Shown here in pieces: positions 8,030 to 14,605 of a DNA stretch of 50,497 bases (the first letter of the stretch is position 1; each line of letters opens with the position of its first letter). The stretch lies in contig NZ_CAMJOS010000026.1 in the NCBI RefSeq assembly GCF_946407605.1, forward strand, positions 1-50,497. The letters are read 5' to 3'. The DNA comes from an uncultured Prevotella sp. GTDB lineage: Bacteria > Bacteroidota > Bacteroidia > Bacteroidales > Bacteroidaceae. Under the pieces are notes generated by a model, which saw nothing but the letters and a program-made list of their open reading frames with translations, searched no databases and was not told the origin of the DNA. Position numbers and translations under genes: made by a program.

Positions 8030-10303
8030 ATGAAAAAAATAATATTTCTACTGTTAACCACTTTATTGCCGATGGCAGCAAGTGCCCACGACATTGAAGT
8101 TCCAAATGGTGATGGTGTTACCATTTATTACAATTTCACCAATGATAGTACGGAGTTGGAAGTTACTTTCCGTGGTGACAACTACATTCCCTTTGAATAT
8201 ACGGGAAACGTGATAATCCCTGAGGAAGTGACCTATATGAACAGGATCTATAAGGTGACGAGTATTGGCAATTGGACTTTCTATGATTGCGGTCTTATCT
8301 CCATCACTATTCCTAACAGCGTGACGAGTATTGGCGAGAATGCTTTCGCTTTCTGCTCTGGCCTCACCTCCGTCACTATCCCCAACAGCGTAACGAGTAT
8401 TGGTAAGAAAGCTTTCTATGGCTGCTTTGGCCTCACCTCTGTCACTATCCCAAACAGTATAACGAGTATTGGTAGTGGTGTTTTCCAGTCTTGCTCTGGA
8501 CTTACCTCCATTGTTATCCCCAACAGCGTGACGAGTATCAGCGAAGATGCTTTCTATGGCTGCTCCGGCCTTACCTCTATCACCATCCCCAACAGCATAA
8601 CAAGTATAGGTGATTATGCTTTTGCACATTGTTCTGGCCTTACCTCTGTATCCATACCCAACAGCGTAACGAGTATTGGTAGGGCTGCTTTCCAAGAGTG
8701 CTTTAGCCTTGCTTCTATCTCCATTCCCAATAGTGTGACGAGCATTCAAGAGTCAGCTTTCCATAATTGCTTTGGCCTTACCTCCGTCATCATCCCTAAC
8801 AGCGTAACGAGTATTGGCAGTGGTGCTTTCTATAGTTGTACTGGCCTAACCTCCGTTACCTTTCCCAGTAGCGTAACGAGTATTGGCGGTGGTGCTTTCC
8901 ATGGTTGCACAGGACTCACCTCCGTCATCATCCCTAACAGCGTGACGAGTATTGAAACTTTTGCATTCGCATATTGCTCTAATCTTACTTCCGTAACAAT
9001 TGGCAACAGCGTAATGAGTATAGGTAGTAAATCTTTCTCTAATTGCTCTAGTCTCACCTCTGTCACAGTTTTAAATCCTACTCCGATAGCAATTAAGCAA
9101 AATGTGTTTACAAGCCGAAAGAATGCGACATTGTATGTGCCTGCAGCTTCCATAGATGCTTATCGGAATGTATCGCCTTGGAACGAGTTTGGAGCTATAG
9201 TTCCCCTTGAGGATCAAGTGGCTTATCGTCCATTCGTTGAAGATGGTAAGGTGTGGAAGGTGGGAAGCACTACTGGTATTTCGGATGGTGTTGTGAAAAT
9301 GGTTGAATACTACTATCTTGATGGCGACACGATTGTTGACGGAAGGACCTGCAAGCAGATGATGTGCCAACGATATGTCAGCCCTGATCATCCGGATTAT
9401 GATGATATGATACAGATTCCTTCCTTAAGAAATATTGGAGCATGGTACGAAGAGGACAAGAAAGTGTATTTTTATAACGCACAAAACAAACAATATAAGA
9501 TGATGTACGACTTCTCCCTCGAAGCCAATGAATCCTTCCTGATTGATGACTATTATTCCTATGTAATAGGGCCGAAGCAGACTGGAGGATTAGATGGCTT
9601 TAAGGGCGTTTATAGAGATGTCATGTGGTATGATGAAGAAGAACCCTATTACAATACCACTTGGTTGGAAGGTGTTGGAGGTATTGACGGTCCAACCGTA
9701 AATGTCTATTATGGAAAAGAAGGCCATGGGTTGTTCCTGATGTCGTGTTCCGTTGGTGATGAGGTCATCTACCTCAACGACGACTATGAGGACGGGGCCA
9801 GCATTGATGCGGCAGGAGCCCGCAAGGACCGCTTCGACTTTGTGCATATCATCAAGCCCAGACCCAAGGTGCCGAGTAAGCAAGAGGAGAGCGATGCGAG
9901 CATTATGGCAAAGGCTCCGATGAGGGAGGCGGAAGAACCAATATATGGTGAATACAACGAGCTGCAGCTCGACATCAACCTCAATCCCCTTGCTGATGCC
10001 TATATGGTAAGTATCACCAATGAGTCAGGCAAGGCCGTCTACGAGAAAGCCATCAACGCAGGCAGCATCGTGGGTCTGAACATCGACATCTCTGCCTACG
10101 CCAAGGGCCGTTACACCGTAACGATGGAGAATAGCCTTGAGTCCTTCACTGGCGAATTCGAAGTGCAGACAACTGGAATCACAGAGGTAACATATAATAA
10201 GGTGAAGGCCAGAACTGACATCTTCAATCTCCAGGGCCGTCGCCTCAATGCAGAACCTAAGCATGGGGTGTATATAAAGAACGGAAAGAAGGTGATAAAG
10301 TGA
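8030..10303 (+). CDS. BspA-like LRR_5 secreted protein with shared C-terminal module
   Basis: This 757-aa exported protein has a signal peptide of about 19 residues (ends near ASA). Residues ~88-340 contain eleven regular 23-residue LRR_5 repeats of the form GLTSVTIPNSVTSIG-AF-C. A short cap (TLYVPAASIDAY) precedes the shared module from residue 399, the DUF3244-like domain and the tail GVYIKNGKKVIK. BspA-like LRR proteins are surface adhesins in relatives such as Tannerella; adhesion is inferred here from family. The repeat units are so alike at DNA level that repeat number probably varies between strains. No clear TAnnTTTG box was found just upstream. Confidence 0.85.
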   Translation: MKKIIFLLLTTLLPMAASAHDIEVPNGDGVTIYYNFTNDSTELEVTFRGDNYIPFEYTGNVIIPEEVTYMNRIYKVTSIGNWTFYDCGLISITIPNSVTSIGENAFAFCSGLTSVTIPNSVTSIGKKAFYGCFGLTSVTIPNSITSIGSGVFQSCSGLTSIVIPNSVTSISEDAFYGCSGLTSITIPNSITSIGDYAFAHCSGLTSVSIPNSVTSIGRAAFQECFSLASISIPNSVTSIQESAFHNCFGLTSVIIPNSVTSIGSGAFYSCTGLTSVTFPSSVTSIGGGAFHGCTGLTSVIIPNSVTSIETFAFAYCSNLTSVTIGNSVMSIGSKSFSNCSSLTSVTVLNPTPIAIKQNVFTSRKNATLYVPAASIDAYRNVSPWNEFGAIVPLEDQVAYRPFVEDGKVWKVGSTTGISDGVVKMVEYYYLDGDTIVDGRTCKQMMCQRYVSPDHPDYDDMIQIPSLRNIGAWYEEDKKVYFYNAQNKQYKMMYDFSLEANESFLIDDYYSYVIGPKQTGGLDGFKGVYRDVMWYDEEEPYYNTTWLEGVGGIDGPTVNVYYGKEGHGLFLMSCSVGDEVIYLNDDYEDGASIDAAGARKDRFDFVHIIKPRPKVPSKQEESDASIMAKAPMREAEEPIYGEYNELQLDINLNPLADAYMVSITNESGKAVYEKAINAGSIVGLNIDISAYAKGRYTVTMENSLESFTGEFEVQTTGITEVTYNKVKARTDIFNLQGRRLNAEPKHGVYIKNGKKVIK
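8291..9049 (+). repeat. Eleven tandem 69-bp LRR-coding repeats
   Basis: Units start every 69 bp from 8291, each encoding 23 residues beginning GLTSV/I or a close variant. A degenerate twelfth unit begins at 9050. The 69-bp period keeps the reading frame on gain or loss of units. It also leaves a long antisense frame open, which I regard as spurious. Confidence 0.95.
9224..10303 (+). repeat. Copy 3 of the ~1.07-kb module repeat
   Basis: This encodes residues 399-757 of the second LRR protein. It is nearly identical to copy 2 for most of its length, while its linker and tail resemble copy 1. The mosaic pattern suggests gene conversion between copies. Confidence 0.9.
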
Positions 10304-10343
10304 AAAACTGGCTCGAAACAGAACAACGTATTGAGAATTTTAT

Positions 10344-10351
10344 TATCTTTG
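10344..10351 (+). promoter_or_regulatory. Candidate -7 box (TATCTTTG) upstream of the cysteine-rich secreted protein
   Basis: TATCTTTG matches TAnnTTTG, 33 nt before the ATG at 10385. I found no TTTG at 19-21 bp upstream, so this is a half-match. Confidence 0.45.
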
Positions 10352-10384
10352 CAGAAAATAGCGAAACCCAATAACTGAAGTGTT

Positions 10385-11434
10385 ATGAAAGAGATGAGAT
10401 TACTACTAGTGTTTTTGCTTGTTCTGGCTACAGGTGGCGCTGTGGCACAAGAATCGAACGTAACGGTAGGTGATGTGTCGAATACGGATTGTGCAATGAG
10501 GACGAGATCCGAAGGCAATATCGGAAACCCGAGGCTAAAACTCACGCGTTTTGAAGGTGGTCTGTATGGAGAACTTATCAACTGTGAGGTGAACTGTGCT
10601 TATGGTGACGTTAAGGTGATATGTCAGGAAAATGATTCAAATCTCAACATCGGTGTTGACGCAGGTACTGGTGATATACTTGCCGCTTGTGTCTGTCAGA
10701 TCAATATTTATTTCACCATATTCAATGCGCTAAAGGACGAATACCAAGTGACTGTGAGAGGAAAGAATATTGGTAAGGTGTCTTTCAAGGAACATTCTGT
10801 TGTGGAAATAGACTTGGTAACGTTGGCGCAGGCCTATGAGGAAGGCTTTGACTATCCTGTAAAGGTAGAGGGGCTGTCAACATATGAATTTACTAAAAAC
10901 ATTCAGCCTGGTGAGAATCTGAATAAGGTACTTGAGTTTCTACGGGGCGAAGGACAGAACAGTCTTTTTTGTTCATATCAGAATTATGTGTTGCCATGCG
11001 AATACTCCTATCTTGACGTTCAGGCAGAACTTGATAAAGACAGCACACTGCTGATTAATGTGATGACAGATGGAATTCCTGGTCAGGGTTGTCTGCGAGT
11101 AGCCACCTTGTTCTTTAATCTTGTCAATGTATTTAGAGAATCGTATCACCTGAAATTTTATCATACCATTGTTTCTGCTGATGAGGAAAGGCAAGTAAGA
11201 TGTTCTGTATGCCTGTATGATGGTGTCTTAAATGTGCCAGATGCAAACAATACTGTATCTATTCCAATAGTTGATGATAATGACTATAATTCTCTCGTAG
11301 TAGCAGGTGTTGGTTCCTCTCAAACAGTTGGTGCAGCCACAGATCCTTCTATTGTTGACCTCCAGGGCCGTCGCCTCAATGCAGAACCTAAGCATGGGGT
11401 GTATATAAAGAACGGAAAGAAGGTGGTGAAGTAA
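10385..11434 (+). CDS. Secreted protein with two homologous cysteine-containing halves and QGRRL tail
   Basis: This 349-aa protein has a signal peptide of about 22 residues (ends AVAQ). It appears to contain an internal duplication. One half starts near residue 60 and the other near 195. They share a pattern of Cys, x-DV, D-S-L-I-V, a central Cys, F-x-x-x-N and Y-x-V. The first half has CVC, the second a single Cys at the same place. The C-terminus is the same tail as the upstream proteins; 66 bp at 11360-11425 are identical to 10229-10294. The tail therefore appears to have been copied onto an unrelated body. The function is unknown. Export is likely, and type IX secretion is possible. Confidence 0.7.
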   Translation: MKEMRLLLVFLLVLATGGAVAQESNVTVGDVSNTDCAMRTRSEGNIGNPRLKLTRFEGGLYGELINCEVNCAYGDVKVICQENDSNLNIGVDAGTGDILAACVCQINIYFTIFNALKDEYQVTVRGKNIGKVSFKEHSVVEIDLVTLAQAYEEGFDYPVKVEGLSTYEFTKNIQPGENLNKVLEFLRGEGQNSLFCSYQNYVLPCEYSYLDVQAELDKDSTLLINVMTDGIPGQGCLRVATLFFNLVNVFRESYHLKFYHTIVSADEERQVRCSVCLYDGVLNVPDANNTVSIPIVDDNDYNSLVVAGVGSSQTVGAATDPSIVDLQGRRLNAEPKHGVYIKNGKKVVK

Positions 11435-11435
11435 T

Positions 11436-11490
11436 ATAATCAGGAGCGCTCGGCCCTGCCACTTTCACTAAGCGTAGCGACTGAAAGAAC
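11436..11490 (+). repeat. Dispersed 3'-flank repeat element, copy 2
   Basis: The element starts directly after the TAA at 11432-11434 and keeps the GAGCGCTCGG block, the CTTTCA/TGAAAG arms and AAGCGTAGCGACTGAAAG of copy 1, with a few substitutions. It runs into the 22-bp array that begins at 11492. Confidence 0.75.
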
Positions 11491-11491
11491 C

Positions 11492-11640
11492 TATAGATAT
11501 ACTCTAGACAGCTTCTAGATATACTCTAGACAGCTTCTAGATATACTCTAGACAGCTTCTAGATATACTCTAGGCTTACTCATTCAGTATGGGTAGAGTA
11601 TAGGTAGACTAAGGGTAGGATATGACTACACTATGTGAGG
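11492..11640. repeat. Array A: 11/22-bp-period array of 6-bp arms and 5-bp spacers
   Basis: Units start at 11492, 11514, 11536 and 11558. In the perfect units two TCTAGA six-mers are separated by TATAC and followed by CAGCT, which makes 22 bp. The sequence then changes but the lattice persists: six-mers TCATTC, GGGTAG, AGGTAG, GGGTAG, GACTAC and GTGAGG start every 11 bp from 11580 to 11635. They are joined by 5-mers such as AGTAT, ACTAA, GATAT and ACTAT. No coding function is apparent. Confidence 0.85.
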
Positions 11641-11682
11641 GACATTTTCGAATTCTTTGATTTTTTCGCGTCCGATTCATCA

Positions 11683-11744
11683 AGTCCGTAGCCTTCGGAC
11701 TCGTAGTCCGTGGGGAGCGGATTCTCAGTCCGTCAGGACGGACT
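11683..11744. repeat. Array B: three 22-bp-period inverted repeats (AGTCCG/CGGACT)
   Basis: AGTCCG begins at 11683, 11705 and 11727, exactly 22 bp apart. Each copy pairs with a downstream CGGACT, or CGGATT with one G-T wobble, across 6-7 nt. The third unit can fold as AGTCCGTC and GACGGACT with a 2-nt gap. It sits within the same gene-free interval as array A. Confidence 0.8.
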
Positions 11745-11769
11745 TATCTCATTTCCTTCTTGTTTTTCC

Positions 11770-11789
11770 GTTCCCCCTAAAAGGGGAAC
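11770..11789. repeat. Perfect 7-bp hairpin
   Basis: GTTCCCC and GGGGAAC are perfectly complementary around CTAAAA. There is no U-tract, so I do not call a terminator. Confidence 0.7.
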
Positions 11790-11815
11790 TCCAGTATAGA
11801 GGGAGGGTTTCCATC

Positions 11816-11889
11816 CGTTCCGACGTCATCTTGGACCCGTTCCGACGTCATCTGCGACTCGTTCCGACGTCATCTGCGACCCGTTCCGA
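11816..11889. repeat. Array C: four 22-bp direct repeats with a GACGTC core
   Basis: CGTTCCGA begins at 11816, 11838, 11860 and 11882, exactly 22 bp apart. The first three copies continue CGTCATCT, containing the palindrome GACGTC; the fourth breaks off after CGTTCCGAT. Unlike arrays A and B it is a direct repeat without strong arms. Confidence 0.85.
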
Positions 11890-11890
11890 T

Positions 11891-11914
11891 GATACTTTAG
11901 GGGGGTAAAGTATC
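11891..11914. repeat. Perfect 9-bp hairpin with a six-G loop
   Basis: GATACTTTA and TAAAGTATC are perfectly complementary around GGGGGG, directly after array C. From 11915 to 12058 I see GACGTT/AACGTC short inverted arms and the 12-bp repeat GGTTCTTTCAGT at 12051-12062, but no gene. Confidence 0.75.
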
Positions 11915-12058
11915 GCATCTACGACCGCAAAGTGACGTTCCCTCGGGTGAAAGAAACGTCCCGGACGCCCCAAAAGTGACATACCTTTCACAAGCCGCGG
12001 CATCAGTCGACAAGTGAAACTTGTCAATTAGGCTAATAGATCATGGAGTCGGTTCTTT

Positions 12059-12096
12059 CAGTGGAGGGGATGCAAATCAACGCATCCCCTCCACTG
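12059..12096 (-). terminator. Perfect 15-bp hairpin downstream of the GH127 gene
   Basis: Fifteen bases from 12059 pair perfectly with 12082-12096 across an 8-nt loop (core GGAGGGGATGC). It lies 18 bp after the stop of the minus-strand operon ending at 12114, so transcript end or stability is a reasonable role. The minus-strand sequence beyond it (AAAGAACC) lacks a U-tract, so factor-independent termination is uncertain. Confidence 0.6.
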
Positions 12097-12113
12097 TATA
12101 TGCATAGATAGGT

Positions 12114-14591
12114 TTATTTCAGAAGTCGGAGATAGTAGAGGCCAGGACAGAGGGATGAGGAATCAGCCGTCAGGCGTACCTTATATATATTATTGTTGGC
12201 CTGTGCTGCCTGTACAATCTCTGCGGGAATGGGGAACTCCAGGTTGTAGAATCCGCCCTCTCTGCTACCCTCTATGGTGAAGGTGGCGATGACCTGTCCG
12301 TTGACGGTAACAGAAGCCTTGCGTCCCCTGTCGGCACGACTGAACCGCATCATGATGCTGAGGTTCTTGGCATTGCTGTCGGTATTGGCCAGTGTGTACT
12401 GGATGAAGCCGCCATTGCGGGCATCGCGGTAGCGCTCAGAGTTGAACAGTCCCGTGTTGGTGTCGCTGCTGTAGATGCCCTCGTGACCAGCCTCGCTTTG
12501 CTGCTCGCCAGGAGCCACGAAGTCGATGGTGCGCTTAGCCAGGGCTTCTGCCTCTGCCTCGCTCTTAGCCATTTCGCTGTTGGCATAGTTCTGTTCTGTC
12601 TGCTGGTACCAGTAGCACATATAGCGGTCGTGGTGAATCTGATAGAAGGGCTGCAGGGTCAGGGTCTGCCATTTGTAGGTGTTGACGCCGGGTCGGCTGG
12701 CGTCGATGGTGAAGCGCAGCTCGCTGTCGCTGACCTTCTTGATGCGGCTCAGCACATTGTCGCGCTGTCCGATAAGCATGGGCGAGTCGGTGAGCTTCTT
12801 TGACGTGCCGCGACTGCCGGGGGAGTGGTCCATGCGACCCTCGAAGCCGTATTCGTTCTGCAACTTCTCGCTGCCCTGTGTGGTATTGGCACCGAGCAGG
12901 ATGGGACCGTACTTAAAGGCGATATAGTCGGTGTAGTTGGGGCACTCCTCGTAGCGAAGGGTCATGGGGAGAGAGACCTCAACTTTGTCGCCCTTCTTCC
13001 ATTTGCGAGTGATGTTGACATAGGAAGCCTTGCCAGCGGCAACGGCTGTTGTCTCGACGGCAGCACCATTAATAGTAATGGCGAAGCCACTGCCTACCCA
13101 TGATGGATGGCGGACAGCTAAGGTGAATGTGCCGTTCTTGCCAATGGTGATGGTGGTCTTAGGCTCGAAGGGGAACTGGGTCTCCTGGGTGACAACGAAG
13201 TCCTTGCTGTCGAGGCGTGAGGCGGTGAAGAGGTTCACATAGAGTGTCTGCTTGCCATCGTGGGTGTAGATGAAGTGTCCATACTTAGAGTGGTTCTCCA
13301 TGCCGGTACCCACACAGCACCACATGCCGTTGTTGGGAACAGAGTAGATGCGATAGCCCTGTGGACGCAGGGTGGTGAAATACACATAGCCGCCAGTCTC
13401 GGGGTCCTGTGTGGAGAGGATATGGTTCCACATGGCAGCCTCGTAGAAGTCCACGTACTTGGCATCGGCAGTGCGGTCGAAGAGCATCTCCGAGAACTTC
13501 AGCATGTTGTTGGTGTTGCACGACTCGGGGCCGTCGGGCTGGTCGATATAGCGGTTGCCGTTGGTGGCAGCCAGGAAGTGCTCGTTCACTGAGTTGCCAC
13601 CAATGCAGACGGTGCGGTTGGTAGCTACATCCTGCCAGAAGTTCTCGGCAGCAGTAATATAATTAGTTGCTGCAGCGTCCATCTCACCGATGCGCTCCAT
13701 GCCAATGAACTTAGGCACTTGGGTGTTGGCGTGCTTGCCGTCGAGGAAGGTCTCGTTGAGTGTCTGCATGCCGTTGAGCATCGCCTTGTGGGTGTATTTC
13801 TTGGCGGCAGCCAGGTATTTGGCGTCGCCAAAGAGCTGGTAGGCATCGAGCAGCGACTCGTTCATGCCGCCGTGCTCGCAGTTGAGGAAACCCTCGAAAG
13901 CCTGGTCATCGACCTTGGCAATGAGGTTAGTGCTCCAGTCGGCCAGCTTGCGGAACATCTCCTTGGCCTCCTTGCTATTGCCATAGAGATAGGCATCGCG
14001 CAGTCCGGCCAGAATCTTATGTTCGCAATAGAAGGGCACCCATCCCCAGTTTTTCTGAATGCCAGAGAGGTCGCCGGCATAGAGTTTCTTCCAGGAGTCG
14101 TTGATGGGCTGTCCGCCAATGAATCCGTAGAGACCTTCAGTATTCTTGTCGTAAGCATCCTGACAGTCTTTCATTACCTTCAGCATGTAGTCCAAGCGCT
14201 CTTTCATCTTGGCACGCTGGCCCTCGTCGTGACTGGCGGCATAGGCCAGTGCCAGGGCTGACACATAGTGTCCTCCCACATGTCCGCTGAGGTCGAAGCC
14301 AGCATCGCCGCCCCAGTTCTTGAAGTTGGGGTGCTTTTGCTCCCACTGGTAGTAGGGGCTCTGCGGGTCGGTAGTGGCCGAGAGACCTGCCTGACGTACG
14401 AAGGGCGTCAGTAGGCGGTCGGTGTCGTACTGGAGCAGCATGTCGATGTTCTTGTCCTGTGCGGTCTTGAACGGTCCGTCGAGCAGTGTTACCTGCTCCA
14501 GGTCGAAATGCTTCGGATAAAGCTCTGTCTGTGCGTTAGCATTTTGCAGGGCTAAAAGAAAGAAGCCTGCTAAGAATAGTTTAGGTCTCAT
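12114..14591 (-). CDS. GH127-family (DUF1680) beta-L-arabinofuranosidase-like glycoside hydrolase
   Basis: This 825-aa exported enzyme has a signal peptide of 20 residues (ends NANA). The (alpha/alpha)6-type catalytic region carries the GH127 signatures: GGNSVNEHF with a candidate acid/base Glu337, ESCNTNNM (Glu356, Cys358) and MWCCVGTGMENHSKYG (Cys425, Cys426). In characterised GH127 enzymes a cysteine acts as nucleophile within a Zn-Cys-Glu cluster; these residues match by motif. A beta-rich C-terminus (about 680-825) looks like an added carbohydrate-binding-type domain. It probably removes L-arabinofuranose from plant glycans in the periplasm or at the surface. It is the last gene of an operon behind the protease gene (14-bp gap). 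GH146 or a related DUF1680 family is the alternative. Confidence 0.88.
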   Translation of the reverse strand: MRPKLFLAGFFLLALQNANAQTELYPKHFDLEQVTLLDGPFKTAQDKNIDMLLQYDTDRLLTPFVRQAGLSATTDPQSPYYQWEQKHPNFKNWGGDAGFDLSGHVGGHYVSALALAYAASHDEGQRAKMKERLDYMLKVMKDCQDAYDKNTEGLYGFIGGQPINDSWKKLYAGDLSGIQKNWGWVPFYCEHKILAGLRDAYLYGNSKEAKEMFRKLADWSTNLIAKVDDQAFEGFLNCEHGGMNESLLDAYQLFGDAKYLAAAKKYTHKAMLNGMQTLNETFLDGKHANTQVPKFIGMERIGEMDAAATNYITAAENFWQDVATNRTVCIGGNSVNEHFLAATNGNRYIDQPDGPESCNTNNMLKFSEMLFDRTADAKYVDFYEAAMWNHILSTQDPETGGYVYFTTLRPQGYRIYSVPNNGMWCCVGTGMENHSKYGHFIYTHDGKQTLYVNLFTASRLDSKDFVVTQETQFPFEPKTTITIGKNGTFTLAVRHPSWVGSGFAITINGAAVETTAVAAGKASYVNITRKWKKGDKVEVSLPMTLRYEECPNYTDYIAFKYGPILLGANTTQGSEKLQNEYGFEGRMDHSPGSRGTSKKLTDSPMLIGQRDNVLSRIKKVSDSELRFTIDASRPGVNTYKWQTLTLQPFYQIHHDRYMCYWYQQTEQNYANSEMAKSEAEAEALAKRTIDFVAPGEQQSEAGHEGIYSSDTNTGLFNSERYRDARNGGFIQYTLANTDSNAKNLSIMMRFSRADRGRKASVTVNGQVIATFTIEGSREGGFYNLEFPIPAEIVQAAQANNNIYKVRLTADSSSLCPGLYYLRLLK

Positions 14592-14605
14592 ACGCTGTTT
14601 ATGTT

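Noticed and set aside
8063..8749. Long open frame on the minus strand across the LRR repeats (228 codons)
   Set aside because: The 69-bp repeat is a multiple of three, so an antisense frame without stops is simply repeated. The peptide is a periodic T-R-Y-A-V-G pattern with no signal or domain.
11492..11889. CRISPR array
   Set aside because: The 22-bp units are directly adjacent and contain no unique spacers of ~30 bp, and there are no cas genes.
11657..11908. Open frame of 83 codons through arrays B and C
   Set aside because: It consists of repeat DNA, with no start context or codon pattern like its neighbours.
13719..14261. Plus-strand frame of 180 codons opposite the GH127 gene
   Set aside because: The minus-strand frame has clear GH127 motifs and a signal peptide. 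The opposite frame is a shadow with no motif.
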